The notes beneath the pieces were generated by a model. The model saw only the letters and a list, made by a program, of their open reading frames with translations, was not told the DNA's origin and did not search any database. Below, piece after piece: positions 6,435-16,221 of a DNA stretch of 64,000 nt (positions within the stretch are counted from its first letter, which is position 1; each line of letters starts with the position of its first letter). Source of the DNA: Methylotenera sp. RIFCSPLOWO2_02_FULL_45_14 (GTDB lineage Bacteria; Pseudomonadota; Gammaproteobacteria; Burkholderiales; Methylophilaceae); contig MHBU01000007.1 in NCBI GenBank assembly GCA_001803395.1, forward strand, positions 32,026 through 96,025, given 5' to 3'. Made by a program: the position numbers and the translations under genes.

Positions 6435-9299
6435 ATGGACGAAATTAAATACAACCCAAATGTAGATTACGGCACACCAGGCAGCCAATCAACAAAACAA
6501 ATCACGCTGATGGTTGATGATAGGCAAGTGACGGTACCTGATGGCGTATCTATTATGCACGCGGCTGCGGTGGCAGGTGTCATGGTGCCAAAACTTTGCG
6601 CAACCGATAGCCTGGAGCCATTTGGCTCGTGCCGCTTGTGTTTGGTGGAGATTGAAGGCCGCCGTGGTTATCCAGCGTCATGCACCACGCCCGTGGCTGA
6701 AGGTTTAATAGTGCATACGCAAACGCCAAAATTGGCAGATATTCGTCGTGGCACGATGGAGCTGTATATTTCTGACCATCCGCTGGATTGCCTGACCTGC
6801 GCCACTAATGGTGATTGCGAGTTGCAAGACATGGCAGGGGCAGTGGGCTTGCGTGAAGTGCGTTACGGCTATGATGGTGAAAATCATCTGAAAGCAGCGA
6901 AAGATGAAAGTAACCCTTATTTTACGTTTGACCCTAGCAAATGTATTGTTTGCTCACGTTGCGTACGCGCGTGTGAAGAAACGCAAGGTACGTTTGCTTT
7001 AACTATTTCCGGGCGCGGTTTTGACTCAAAAGTATCCGCAGGTAATAAAGATTTTATGGATTCTGAATGTGTATCTTGCGGTGCGTGCGTACAAGCTTGC
7101 CCAACAGCCACATTGATAGAAAAAACAGTGATTGCAGCTGGCACGCCTGAACATAGCGTGACCACGACCTGCGCTTATTGTGGCGTGGGTTGTAGTTTTG
7201 ATGCGGAAATGAAAGGCGAAGAAGTGGTGCGCATGACGCCAAGCAAGCACGGCGGCGCCAATCATGGCCACTCTTGCGTGAAAGGCCGCTTTGCTTGGGG
7301 ATATGCCACGCATAAAGACCGTATTACTACACCAATGATACGTAAGAGCATTAAAGACCCATGGCAACAAGTGGGTTGGGATGAAGCCATTAACTACGCG
7401 GCGAGTGAGCTTAACCGAATCAACACCACTTATGGTAAGGATGCAATAGGCGGCATCACTTCATCACGTTGTACCAATGAAGAAGTCTATGTCACCCAAA
7501 AATTGATTCGCGCAGTGTTCGGTGTAAACCATGTGGATACCTGTGCACGCGTCTGTCATAGCCCGACAGGTTATGGTCTAAAACAAACTTTGGGCGAGTC
7601 TGCTGGCACGCAAACCTTTGATTCTGTCATGCAATCAGACGTGATTTTCATTATCGGCGCCAATCCAACAGATGGTCACCCCGTGTTTGCTTCACAAATG
7701 AAGCGCCGTCTGCGTGAAGGCGCAAAATTGATTATTGCCGACCCGCGTGAAATTGATTTAGTCGCTAATTCGCCACATATCCGCGCTGATCATCACTTAA
7801 AACTGCGCCCAGGCACCAATGTGGCGTTAATTTCTGCTTTGGCACACGTCATCGTGACCGAAGGTTTGGTGCAAGAGGCGTTTGTTAAAGCCCGTTGCGA
7901 GTGGGATTCTTTTGTTGCATGGCGTGATTTTGCGGCATTGCCAGAAAATTCACCTGAAGCTTTATCTAGCGAGCTAGGCATTAAAGCTGAAGATGTTCGT
8001 GCAGCAGCAAGGCTGTATGCAACAGGTGGCAATGCGGCGATTTACTACGGGTTAGGTGTGACTGAGCATAGTCAAGGCTCTACCATGGTAATGGGGATTG
8101 CAAACTTGGCGATGGCAACCGCCAATATTGGCCGTGAAGGCGTGGGAGTAAACCCATTGCGTGGTCAAAACAATGTGCAGGGTTCATGCGACATGGGCTC
8201 TATGCCACATGAGTTTCCAGGCTATCGCCACGTGGCAGATGATGCAACACGTGCCTTGTTTGAATCAGCTTGGGGCAGGCCGTTAAGCGCCGAGCCAGGC
8301 TTGCGCATCCCTAACATGTTAGATCAAGCCAGTGAAGGTAGCTTTAAGGCCTTGTATTGCGTGGGTGAAGACATTGTACAATCTGACCCCAATACCCAGC
8401 ACGTGACCCACGCACTTGAGCAAATGGAATGCGTGATTGTGCAAGATTTATTCTTGAACGAAACCGCCATGTTTGCGCACGTGTTTTTCCCTGGAGCGTC
8501 ATTCTTGGAAAAAAATGGCACCTTTACCAATGCTGAGCGCCGTATTTCACCGGTACGTCGTGTGATGGCGCCAAAAAATGGCATGGAAGATTGGCAGGTG
8601 ACTACTAAGTTGTCTGAGGCGCTGGGCTACCCAATGAATTACAGCCACGCTTCTGAAATTATGGATGAAATTGCGCGTTTAACGCCTACCTTTCAAGGGG
8701 TTAGCTTTAAAAAATTAGATGAGCTGGGCAGTGTGCAATGGCCATGTAACGATGAGCATCCAGCAGGTACGCCTGTGATGCACATTGATGAATTTGTGCG
8801 CGGTAAAGGTAAGTTCTTTATTACCCAATATGTACCAACGACTGAAAAAGTAAATGCAAAATTTCCGCTGATATTGACTACTGGACGTATCTTGTCGCAA
8901 TACAATGTGGGGGCACAAACGCGTAGAACACAAAATACGGCTTGGCATCCAGAGGATATATTAGAAATTCATCCACATGATGCAGAAGACCGTGGTATTA
9001 AAGCAGATGACTGGGTAGGTATTGTTAGCCGTGCGGGCGAAACCGTGTTGCGCGCTAAAATTACAGAGCGCGTACAAGTGGGTGTGGTTTACACCACGTT
9101 CCACCACCCAGAATCAGGCGCTAATGTCATCACAACAGATAACTCTGACTGGGCGACTAATTGTCCTGAATTTAAAGTGACTGCGGTACAGGTGGCGCGT
9201 GTGAGCCAGTTATCCGATTGGCAAAAACATTACAAAACTTTTAGCGAGGCGCAAATTGCCTTTGCAGGCAAAAAAGCTGAAGCCGCAAAAGTTGGCTAG
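6435..9299 (+). CDS. fdsA: NAD-dependent formate dehydrogenase, catalytic alpha subunit
   Basis: Molybdenum/bis-MGD subunit that oxidises formate. The ATG at 6435 is chosen because AAGGA sits about 7 bp upstream; a TTG at 6414 would add seven residues. This gives 954 aa. In order: an N-terminal [2Fe-2S] domain (CATDSLEPFGSCRLC), a His-Cys cluster (HPLDCLTCATNGDC), two ferredoxin [4Fe-4S] motifs (CIVCSRCVRAC and CVSCGACVQAC), then the molybdopterin domain with its proximal cluster (CAYCGVGC). The Mo ligand position reads CARVCHSPTGYGL, so this is a cysteine, not a selenocysteine, enzyme. The C-terminal dinucleotide-binding domain has TGRILSQYNVG. Confidence 0.95.
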   Translation: MDEIKYNPNVDYGTPGSQSTKQITLMVDDRQVTVPDGVSIMHAAAVAGVMVPKLCATDSLEPFGSCRLCLVEIEGRRGYPASCTTPVAEGLIVHTQTPKLADIRRGTMELYISDHPLDCLTCATNGDCELQDMAGAVGLREVRYGYDGENHLKAAKDESNPYFTFDPSKCIVCSRCVRACEETQGTFALTISGRGFDSKVSAGNKDFMDSECVSCGACVQACPTATLIEKTVIAAGTPEHSVTTTCAYCGVGCSFDAEMKGEEVVRMTPSKHGGANHGHSCVKGRFAWGYATHKDRITTPMIRKSIKDPWQQVGWDEAINYAASELNRINTTYGKDAIGGITSSRCTNEEVYVTQKLIRAVFGVNHVDTCARVCHSPTGYGLKQTLGESAGTQTFDSVMQSDVIFIIGANPTDGHPVFASQMKRRLREGAKLIIADPREIDLVANSPHIRADHHLKLRPGTNVALISALAHVIVTEGLVQEAFVKARCEWDSFVAWRDFAALPENSPEALSSELGIKAEDVRAAARLYATGGNAAIYYGLGVTEHSQGSTMVMGIANLAMATANIGREGVGVNPLRGQNNVQGSCDMGSMPHEFPGYRHVADDATRALFESAWGRPLSAEPGLRIPNMLDQASEGSFKALYCVGEDIVQSDPNTQHVTHALEQMECVIVQDLFLNETAMFAHVFFPGASFLEKNGTFTNAERRISPVRRVMAPKNGMEDWQVTTKLSEALGYPMNYSHASEIMDEIARLTPTFQGVSFKKLDELGSVQWPCNDEHPAGTPVMHIDEFVRGKGKFFITQYVPTTEKVNAKFPLILTTGRILSQYNVGAQTRRTQNTAWHPEDILEIHPHDAEDRGIKADDWVGIVSRAGETVLRAKITERVQVGVVYTTFHHPESGANVITTDNSDWATNCPEFKVTAVQVARVSQLSDWQKHYKTFSEAQIAFAGKKAEAAKVG

Positions 9300-10107
9300 T
9301 GTACAAGTTTTAGAGGTGCCGTTAAGTACATTTACCGTGATGCAATGGCATGACGGTGAGTTAAAACAAACGCAAGATTGTTTAGCAGAAGAAACGCCTG
9401 TTGCATTAATTTACAATGGTGTTTCACACGCGGTAATGCTCGCCACCGCGCAAGATTTAGAAGATTTTGCATTGGGATTTTCACTGAGTGAAGGTATTGT
9501 GCAGAATATCAATGAGCTTTATGGCATTGAAGTGCAAGTGCAAAGCAATGGCGTAGAGTTACACTGCGACATCGCCAGTGAACGTTTTGCGCAACTAAAA
9601 CAACGCCGCCGCACGCTGGCGGGAAAAACGGGTTGCGGTTTATGTGGGGCAGAAAATTTAGCGCAAGCGATGCGTTATCCAGAGCCGTTGCCAATGCAAG
9701 ATAGGTTTGAGGTAAACAGTATCATTCAAGGTTTGCAGGCGATACAGTCGTGGCAAACCTTGCAACAAAAAACAGGCGCAACGCATGCTAGTGCTTATGT
9801 ACTGGCGGATGGAACGGTAAGCTTGGTGCGCGAAGACGTTGGGCGGCATAATGCACTAGATAAGCTAGTTGGTGCATTAGCTAAAATCAAACAGCGTGAA
9901 GCTGGCTTCATTATCACCACCAGTCGCGCCAGCTTTGAAATGGTGCAAAAAACGGCTAGTGCAGGCGTGGGCTTACTGGTGGCAGTTTCTGCACCTACTG
10001 GTTTGGCAGTGCGCGTGGCAGAGCAGTGCGGGCTAACCTTAGTGGGCTTTGCTAGAGGCGATAGATATGTGGTGTATAGCCACAGTGAAAGAATTCTGTA
10101 TCAATAA
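9256..10107 (+). CDS. fdhD: Formate dehydrogenase accessory sulfurtransferase FdhD
   Basis: Transfers sulfur to the molybdenum cofactor so that FdsA becomes active; cytosolic. The 283-aa reading starts at a TTG inside the end of fdsA with GAGG about 6 bp upstream. A TTG at 9292 is an alternative that would remove 12 residues; no ATG is available. Family marks are the reactive-cysteine motif GCGLCGAENL, EDFALGFSLSEGI near the N-terminus, and VREDVGRHNALDKLVG followed by TTSRASFEMVQK. It overlaps fdsA by up to 44 bp, so it is in the same operon. Confidence 0.93.
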   Translation: MPLQAKKLKPQKLASVQVLEVPLSTFTVMQWHDGELKQTQDCLAEETPVALIYNGVSHAVMLATAQDLEDFALGFSLSEGIVQNINELYGIEVQVQSNGVELHCDIASERFAQLKQRRRTLAGKTGCGLCGAENLAQAMRYPEPLPMQDRFEVNSIIQGLQAIQSWQTLQQKTGATHASAYVLADGTVSLVREDVGRHNALDKLVGALAKIKQREAGFIITTSRASFEMVQKTASAGVGLLVAVSAPTGLAVRVAEQCGLTLVGFARGDRYVVYSHSERILYQ

Positions 10108-10148
10108 ATTGATGTAAAATTAAAAGTGATAGAAAAACTAGGGAACAA

Positions 10149-10367
10149 ATGGATATTCAACGCTTAATTTCAATGGCCAACCAGATTGGCGATTTTTATG
10201 AATCATACCCAGACCAAAGTCATGCTCAAAAAGACATTGCCGATCATCTTAATAAGTTTTGGGCCTTGCCAATGCGTAAGCAGATTGCGCAATATGTAGC
10301 TGAGCAGGCGGGCACTGGGTTACATGCGCAAGTGCAAAGTGCTATTAAAGGCTATTTGAAAGTGTAA
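10149..10367 (+). CDS. fdsD: Formate dehydrogenase delta subunit
   Basis: A 72-aa protein of the FdsD family, a small subunit or assembly factor found at the end of fds operons; its exact role is unclear. The sequence (MDIQRLISMANQIGDFY near the start, DIADHLNKFWALPMRKQI in the middle) matches the family as remembered, with the typical NQI-xF and HxxxFW-PxMR elements. The ATG is preceded by AGGGAACAA. It follows fdhD by 41 bp and is the last gene of the operon, just before a weak terminator. Confidence 0.88.
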   Translation: MDIQRLISMANQIGDFYESYPDQSHAQKDIADHLNKFWALPMRKQIAQYVAEQAGTGLHAQVQSAIKGYLKV

Positions 10368-10373
10368 CAGGCG

Positions 10374-10401
10374 ATGTTATTTTAATAGCATGAGTTTTTT
10401 T
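10374..10401 (+). terminator. Probable terminator of the fds operon
   Basis: A short AU-rich hairpin (ATGTTATT and AATAGCAT arms with one G-T pair) is followed by GAG and seven T residues. It sits 6 bp after the fdsD stop and before the convergent membrane protein gene. Confidence 0.5.
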
Positions 10402-10418
10402 AGAGAATCACTACTGCA

Positions 10419-12071
10419 CTACTGCTGGCGCTGAAATAACCTAAAATTTTCTTTTCTATCCGCAATCCGCTTCCCTTGCCAGATGAGCTTCCACTCATCG
10501 CTCGGTAGCATCTTCCCTACACCTCTAGCATCTTGTATCAGGTAAAGGTTGCAGTTGAGCTGTTGTGTAGTTTCAAATGGCCGCAAGTTAATATCCGTGT
10601 AATAGTGCAATAACAAACGTTGAGATTGTCCAACATTTAAGCTGCTCATACAGTCAAAATGGGCGGGGAGTACTTTTTGCATTCCCGTGAAAACTGGCTG
10701 ATAGCTTTTAACAGCATTAATCCATGGTAGCCAAAGCGTCATCAGCAAGCCCCAGCCAAACGTCATGCCGACAGCCCAGTTGGTGACTGTTGACCTGTTG
10801 CTTTGTTTTGCACGCAAGCAAGTAAAAATCCAAATCATGGTAATGATGAACGCGATAGCGAATGCAATCCAGCTGAAATGTGTCGCATTTGATCCAGATA
10901 AAAATTGCATCCGTTCTTTGATTTTAGCTGGATAGCCAGTCAGCATGGCTATCCAGCCTAGCCAAACTAAAAAACCAATTAAACCAAACAATGTAATACC
11001 AAACCAATTTAAAGCAGCTGCCGCACCTCTTTTGAGGTGTTCTACACTGCCTGCCCCAAGGGCTACCAGTGGTAGCAGCAATGGTAGGGCACTGATATCT
11101 TTAGAGCTTGCGCCAAAACCTAGCAACAATAGACTGCAAATAAAGAACGTAAGTATTAGTTGAAATTTCGGCTTCAATGCGAGTTGATGGCGGTTACGCC
11201 ACAAGCCCCAAAGCGCTAAAGGTAACGCAGGCCACGCATACCAAATTAAAATACGCACAAAATATAAATGATTTTGCTGATTAAATCCGTTTAAGTTGGC
11301 TTGCAGCCATGGTTTAAATAAAGCTGGTTCTTGCAGATAAAGTAGGATTAACCAGCCTGCAATTAACGGGCTGGCGATGATCATTGCCGTGCCAACAGTA
11401 GTGGCAAAACTTTTGGTACGCCATGCTTTAAAGAGTATAGGCAGCAATAGTGCTGTTGCTAGTAAAATTAGCGGAGGAATCAAACCGTTAGATAAAAATC
11501 CTGCGCCTATGGCAAGCCCAAGTAAGCCGCTGGCGCGCCAAGGCCGCCGTTTTGAAAGTGCTAATGCATAAAAGCCAGTGGCCGCGCTGGCAAGGCTTGC
11601 GACCTCTGCGTTTAAGCTGTGAGCGTTCATGATAAGGCCGATAGTGCCCATCATAATGAAAGTTGCATGGCGTCCTACGCCTCGCGCCCACAGTTCTCGC
11701 CCCGTCATACCAACCATCAGCAATACAATGGTCATCCAGATGACATTGATCAGCCTGGCACCGTCGTGCATGTCAAATAATGGGCTAAGTAGCTTGGCAC
11801 TCGCTGCTGCAGTTAAATAATAAAGCGGTGGTGAGGTGAGTGTTGACTCGCCAGCGGCTAATGGTGCAATTAAACTACCGCCTTGTACAATGCCTTTAAC
11901 GATGCTGATGCTGGGTGCTTCTAGTGGTTTCCAGGGCGCGTGCCCAGTTAACCCTAAAATTATCCATATTGCACATAGAATAAGTAGCAGTTGTGTTTTC
12001 GCACTTTCACCCACGCGTGCACGTGGTGTTGCCATGTTGCCTTGCCAATCGTGATCAAGTTGAAAGCGCAT
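10419..12071 (-). CDS. ArnT/PMT-like polytopic glycosyltransferase-type membrane protein
   Basis: A 550-aa inner-membrane protein with about eleven or twelve hydrophobic segments from residue 27 on and a soluble C-terminal part (about 455-550). The layout (short cytoplasmic N-terminus, first membrane helix LLLILCAIWIILGL, then a periplasmic loop with APWKPLEAPSISIVKGI and SPPLYYL) resembles the GT39/ArnT lipid-linked sugar transferases, which act on lipid A, proteins or glycolipids. The acidic residue expected in the first periplasmic loop may be the Glu of KPLEAP. The substrate cannot be told. It stands alone, convergent with fdsD, and is followed on its upstream side by the rpmE2 terminator. 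Confidence 0.6.
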   Translation of the reverse strand: MRFQLDHDWQGNMATPRARVGESAKTQLLLILCAIWIILGLTGHAPWKPLEAPSISIVKGIVQGGSLIAPLAAGESTLTSPPLYYLTAAASAKLLSPLFDMHDGARLINVIWMTIVLLMVGMTGRELWARGVGRHATFIMMGTIGLIMNAHSLNAEVASLASAATGFYALALSKRRPWRASGLLGLAIGAGFLSNGLIPPLILLATALLLPILFKAWRTKSFATTVGTAMIIASPLIAGWLILLYLQEPALFKPWLQANLNGFNQQNHLYFVRILIWYAWPALPLALWGLWRNRHQLALKPKFQLILTFFICSLLLLGFGASSKDISALPLLLPLVALGAGSVEHLKRGAAAALNWFGITLFGLIGFLVWLGWIAMLTGYPAKIKERMQFLSGSNATHFSWIAFAIAFIITMIWIFTCLRAKQSNRSTVTNWAVGMTFGWGLLMTLWLPWINAVKSYQPVFTGMQKVLPAHFDCMSSLNVGQSQRLLLHYYTDINLRPFETTQQLNCNLYLIQDARGVGKMLPSDEWKLIWQGKRIADRKENFRLFQRQQ

Positions 12072-12141
12072 TTTTTTTGGAGTGAGTTATAACTATTTAG
12101 TTTAAGTATCTATTTTATACGAGACTAATCAATATCAAAAT

Positions 12142-12166
12142 AAAAAGGCAGCCTAAGCTGCCTTTT
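12142..12166 (-). terminator. Terminator after rpmE2
   Basis: A perfect hairpin GGCAGC-CTAA-GCTGCC with A5 on one side and TTTT on the other, so it can work in both directions. It lies 38 bp beyond the rpmE2 stop and upstream of the ArnT-like gene. Confidence 0.85.
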
Positions 12167-12203
12167 GTAGGTGACTAATTGCAAGCAAGCTCGCAATTTA
12201 TGA

Positions 12204-12446
12204 TTACATACCGTATTTTTTACGGAATTTATCAACACGGCCAGCCGTGTCTAAAATCATTTGTTTACCTGTATAAAATGGGTGTGACTTTGATGACACC
12301 TCAATTTTAACTAATGGGTATTCTTTACCATCAGTCCATTTAATGGTGGCACGAGCCGCGATAGTAGAGCGTGTTAAAAAACTAAAGTCAGCGCCGACGT
12401 CTTGAAACACGACATCGCGGTATTCTGGATGAATTCCATCTTTCAT
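12204..12446 (-). CDS. rpmE2: 50S ribosomal protein L31 type B
   Basis: Ribosomal protein of the large subunit. The 80-aa reading from [14 protein letters not shown] is chosen because this is the conserved L31 N-terminus; an upstream in-frame ATG would add 13 unrelated residues. It lacks the zinc-binding cysteines of type A L31, so it is the zinc-independent type B form, marked by [13 protein letters not shown]-like sequence (here [15 protein letters not shown]) and the C-terminal VDKFRKKYG. It lies next to rho, a conserved order in betaproteobacteria. Carrying only a zinc-free L31 here would fit life with variable zinc, but another copy may exist elsewhere. Confidence 0.95.
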   Translation of the reverse strand: MKDGIHPEYRDVVFQDVGADFSFLTRSTIAARATIKWTDGKEYPLVKIEVSSKSHPFYTGKQMILDTAGRVDKFRKKYGM

Positions 12447-12572
12447 AATAATAGCCTCAATATTGATTGCCGAATGATACGGCAAAAATTAGATTACGCA
12501 TTTTCGCGGTAACTCGGCATTATATTTATAATTAACGAGTGGCGCAAGTTTAAAATGCTAGGGGAAAAACTG

Positions 12573-13832
12573 TTAGCCTCTGCGCATACTGTCAAAAAAG
12601 TCCGCATTGTTTTTGGTGGACTTGATTTTGTCTAGCAAGAACTCCATCGCCTCCATGTCATCCATCGGGTAAAGCAATTTACGTAATACCCATATTTTTT
12701 GCAGTACATCTTTTTCAATCAGTAATTCTTCACGGCGGGTGCCGGATTTATTGACGTTGATGGCAGGGTATTGGCGTTTTTCAGCCATCTTGCGATCAAG
12801 ATGAATTTCCATATTGCCCGTACCTTTGAACTCTTCATAGATGACGTCATCCATACGTGAGCCAGTATCGACAAGGGCTGTAGCAATAATGGTAAGTGAG
12901 CCTCCCTCTTCAATATTACGCGCTGCACCAAAAAAACGCTTAGGGCGTTGTAAGGCATTTGCATCTACACCACCCGTGAGCACCTTGCCGGATGACGGAA
13001 TCACCGTATTGTAAGCGCGAGCTAGGCGAGTGATTGAATCAAGTAAAATCACCACATCTTTTTTGTGCTCAACTAGACGTTTGGCTTTTTCGAGTACCAT
13101 TTCGGCAACTTGTACATGGCGCGTAGCTGGCTCGTCAAAGGTGGAAGCAACAACCTCACCTTTTACTGAGCGCGTCATTTCAGTCACTTCTTCTGGGCGT
13201 TCATCAATTAAAAGTACAATAAGAATGACATCAGGATGGTTGGCGGTAATGGCATGTGCAATGTTCTGCATCATCACCGTTTTACCACTTTTAGGGCTAG
13301 CTACCAGCAAGCCACGCTGACCACGACCAATCGGTGCAATCATATCAATTACGCGGCTGGTGATATTTTCTGCACCCTTAATGTCACGCTCTAACGTGAG
13401 TGGTATGGTGGGAAATAGTGGCGTTAGGTTTTCAAACAATATTTTGTGTTTGGTGTTTTCTGGCGCTTCATCATTCACCATATCTACTTTAACTAGAGCA
13501 AAGTAGCGCTCACCATCTTTTGGAATGCGAATTTCACCTTGAATACTGTCACCCGTATGCAGGTTAAAACGTCTAATCTGGGAGGGTGAAACATAAATAT
13601 CATCAGGCCCGGCTAGGTACGAGGTATCTGGAGAGCGTAGAAAGCCAAAGCCATCTTGTAGCACTTCAAGTGTGCCATCACCGAAAATACTTTCGCCTTT
13701 TTTGGCTTTGTTTTTCAAAATAGCAAAAATTAAGTCTTGCTTGCGCATGCGGCTGGCATTGTCAATTTCATTGGCTATTGCCATTTCAACTAGCTCGGTA
13801 ACGGGTAGGTGCTTAAGGTCTGATAAATGCAT
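12573..13832 (-). CDS. rho: Transcription termination factor Rho
   Basis: Hexameric RNA-dependent ATPase that ends transcription. At 419 aa it has normal length. It has the N-terminal RNA-binding OSB domain (about 50-120, with [23 protein letters not shown] in overlapping parts), the Walker A loop [13 protein letters not shown], Walker B region [15 protein letters not shown], the Q-loop around [27 protein letters not shown], and the R-loop region [21 protein letters not shown]. It lies between trxA and rpmE2 on the same strand, the usual betaproteobacterial order. Confidence 0.98.
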   Translation of the reverse strand: MHLSDLKHLPVTELVEMAIANEIDNASRMRKQDLIFAILKNKAKKGESIFGDGTLEVLQDGFGFLRSPDTSYLAGPDDIYVSPSQIRRFNLHTGDSIQGEIRIPKDGERYFALVKVDMVNDEAPENTKHKILFENLTPLFPTIPLTLERDIKGAENITSRVIDMIAPIGRGQRGLLVASPKSGKTVMMQNIAHAITANHPDVILIVLLIDERPEEVTEMTRSVKGEVVASTFDEPATRHVQVAEMVLEKAKRLVEHKKDVVILLDSITRLARAYNTVIPSSGKVLTGGVDANALQRPKRFFGAARNIEEGGSLTIIATALVDTGSRMDDVIYEEFKGTGNMEIHLDRKMAEKRQYPAINVNKSGTRREELLIEKDVLQKIWVLRKLLYPMDDMEAMEFLLDKIKSTKNNADFFDSMRRG

Positions 13833-13987
13833 GAGGTCTCGCTAAAACAAGATTTGTGTGAGGATGGTTAAAACCAAGAGTTTAGTTACTAGGAGTTATT
13901 TAAATGGCTGACGAGAAAATGCTTGGTTTTGTATAATGCTAATTTGGAACAACCAAGCATTTAAATATAACGCTAAGCGTAATGGGT

Positions 13988-14314
13988 TTAGATGTTGCTG
14001 TCAATAAATGCAGTTAATTGAGATTTAGATAATGCGCCTACTTTAGTCGCTTCTACGTTACCGTTTTTAAAAAGCATGAGTGTAGGGATGCCGCGAATGC
14101 CATACTTGGGAGGCGTTTGTTGATTGTCATCAATATTCAGCTTACCCACTTTGAGGCGGCCAGCATACTCTTTTGAAATTTCATCTAAAATGGGTGCAAT
14201 CATTTTGCATGGACCGCACCATTCTGCCCAGTAGTCTACCAAGACTGGTAGTTGCGATTGTAAAACATCTTGTTCAAAACTTGCATCGCTAAGGTGTGTG
14301 ATGTGTTCGCTCAT
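13988..14314 (-). CDS. trxA: Thioredoxin 1
   Basis: Cytosolic disulfide reductase. The 108-aa protein has the active site WAEWCGPCK (C33, C36), the cis-proline loop [12 protein letters not shown] and the buried Asp of LVDYWAEW. Length and motif are canonical. It lies upstream of rho on the same strand with a 155-bp gap that probably holds the rho promoter or leader. Confidence 0.97.
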   Translation of the reverse strand: MSEHITHLSDASFEQDVLQSQLPVLVDYWAEWCGPCKMIAPILDEISKEYAGRLKVGKLNIDDNQQTPPKYGIRGIPTLMLFKNGNVEATKVGALSKSQLTAFIDSNI

Positions 14315-14459
14315 AGGAAAAACCTCAAATTGAATAATACTTTGTAAATAAATGTGTATCGTAACGAAAAAAAACAGTTTAGTGAAGTATCAAATGCTAG
14401 AAGCGCGTTTTAAAATTGAATTGTTGGGGATTTGTTCAATTTAGCTAGCAAAAATTGTC

Positions 14460-16067
14460 TTAACCTATGATGCTGTATTGCATGCGCTCAATGTAGTGGG
14501 AGCGTTCTACTAGTTTCGTCAGTATGATTTGTTTGCTTTGGTTATTGTACGTTAAAGTTAATTGGCGTGCAGGTTCGTATGTACCCCTTGGCGCTATGAT
14601 GGTGGCGACTTGTTTAATTGCGGTGATTTCTGACAATAGCAATACGAGTTCACTTTTGTTACTGACCTTGATATTTGCTACGGCACTTTGTGCTTGAGGT
14701 GCAATAAGTTGCACACCTATATCTAATCTATCCCTGGTTCCGCAGTTGGCCCACCGTACTATACCAATAGACCAGTGAGGCTCATCTTTAGTTTTAATGC
14801 TAATTAAACCACCAACTTGGATCTTTTTTTCAGCAGTATGATGGCGCCTAAGTAGTAGGCCAGTTGCGCTGATATTAAGTGTTTTCCAGCGTGAAGGTAT
14901 GGCTGGTGTGATTTGTCGTGTGCTTAATTCTGAAGTTAGATCGTTATTTAGGCTGTTGATACTTTTGAGATTTTGGCCAGAAACGCGGTGAACTGCAGCA
15001 ATGCCAGCAACTAATTCAATTTCACTATTGTTAATAAAGCGGCTAAAAATACGTTTTGGGTTAATGCCCCAATTTCTAATGAGATAGGTGAGCAACTCAA
15101 TGTAGTCGTCGCGATTTGCCTCATTTGGAATGCTGCCGTTTTTAGGCAGTTGATGGTTTTGTAACTGGCTTAAATCTCGGTGCATAGTGCGCACTAAATC
15201 AATGGTACGAAATAAAGTATCAGTCAGTGGGTTAGGTATTTTTGTTTGTTTGTTATAAGGGATTGGCGGCTTGTTTGAGTCAAGACTGATGATAAATGTG
15301 CCAGAGGTGCTATCCAGTGCAGTCACTGCCGTAATTTGCGTATGGCTAATATGATGTGTTAAGTACTCAGCAATAAGCCTAATGTCTTGTTGCGTAAGGT
15401 GCTGTGGCTCAGCCAGTGATATCAGTAATGCGTGCTTATAGGTGTTTTCGATTGAAGCTACTAGGCATGCTGACGTCAAGTTCGGGTCAATATTTTTTTC
15501 TGTTGCCATATAAGCATGTTGAACACTTATATTTTGTATGCCGAGTTGTACCGCGCAAAAATAGAGCTGATGTAGATCGCTCCAGATATGGTCAGGGGGA
15601 ATGCTGTAAGTTTGATAATATACTAAGGCATGTTCTGCAATCGCGTGCATGGCATATTGTATTGCATGCGCGGATCTTTTATCTGTGCCTAGTTTGATGA
15701 GTTGATTTTGCAAATCCACCAATGCCAGTTTGTAACCGTATCCTAACTCAAGCCATAATGATTCCGCAGTGGTTGCGGCTAGCTTGGCCTCGTCATGTAA
15801 GGGTAATGCTGAATTGCTGTAATCTTCGGCAAGTGCTTGTGCCGTTCTGATTAGGGCAGGCCGATAGCAATCTAAAGCTTGTAGCCTGTGACTGGCAGAA
15901 ATTTTTTGACGATTTAAAGTTTCTAGCTCGGTATATAAATGTGATGCAATATCAATGGGGTTTTTAGTTTTTAGGTCTGTTAGCGCTTGGTTGATTTTTT
16001 GTGGACGCGTCTCAGCAATAAAAACTGGATTGTCTTGTAAGTCTGGAATGTTGAGGTTTAGCGCCAT
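14460..16067 (-). CDS. Uncharacterised protein with C-terminal PilZ-like domain
   Basis: A 535-aa soluble protein that I do not recognise as a named family. Residues 1-370 look helical with no membrane segment or signal peptide. About 385-460 read WKTLNISATGLLLRR, then VGGLISIKTK and WSIGIVRWA, which fits the second half of a PilZ domain: the NxSxxG motif and following beta strands. The RxxxR half of the c-di-GMP motif is not clear, so ligand binding is uncertain. It stands between trxA and a divergent thioredoxin-like gene and appears to be monocistronic. A role as a c-di-GMP effector is inference only. Confidence 0.5.
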   Translation of the reverse strand: MALNLNIPDLQDNPVFIAETRPQKINQALTDLKTKNPIDIASHLYTELETLNRQKISASHRLQALDCYRPALIRTAQALAEDYSNSALPLHDEAKLAATTAESLWLELGYGYKLALVDLQNQLIKLGTDKRSAHAIQYAMHAIAEHALVYYQTYSIPPDHIWSDLHQLYFCAVQLGIQNISVQHAYMATEKNIDPNLTSACLVASIENTYKHALLISLAEPQHLTQQDIRLIAEYLTHHISHTQITAVTALDSTSGTFIISLDSNKPPIPYNKQTKIPNPLTDTLFRTIDLVRTMHRDLSQLQNHQLPKNGSIPNEANRDDYIELLTYLIRNWGINPKRIFSRFINNSEIELVAGIAAVHRVSGQNLKSINSLNNDLTSELSTRQITPAIPSRWKTLNISATGLLLRRHHTAEKKIQVGGLISIKTKDEPHWSIGIVRWANCGTRDRLDIGVQLIAPQAQSAVANIKVSNKSELVLLLSEITAIKQVATIIAPRGTYEPARQLTLTYNNQSKQIILTKLVERSHYIERMQYSIIG

Positions 16068-16221
16068 TTTTTAATTTTTTTTACCAAATCAATCAAAGCA
16101 TTCGCACGATTGTATGATATAGCGCTTATTTACACTAGTAAAAAGACAACGATTTGCAATTTTGCTGCGTTATTTGTGCTAGTTTAAGATGCTGGCATGT
16201 TTAATTGCGGAAGGGATATCG

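Noticed and set aside
6435-9299. Selenocysteine in the formate dehydrogenase catalytic subunit
   Set aside because: The Mo-ligand position is an ordinary cysteine codon in CARVCHSPTG and there is no in-frame TGA.
12447-12572. A rho-independent terminator after rho (GCCG/CGGC dyad)
   Set aside because: The stem is only about 5 bp and the T-run is on the wrong side for the rho transcript.
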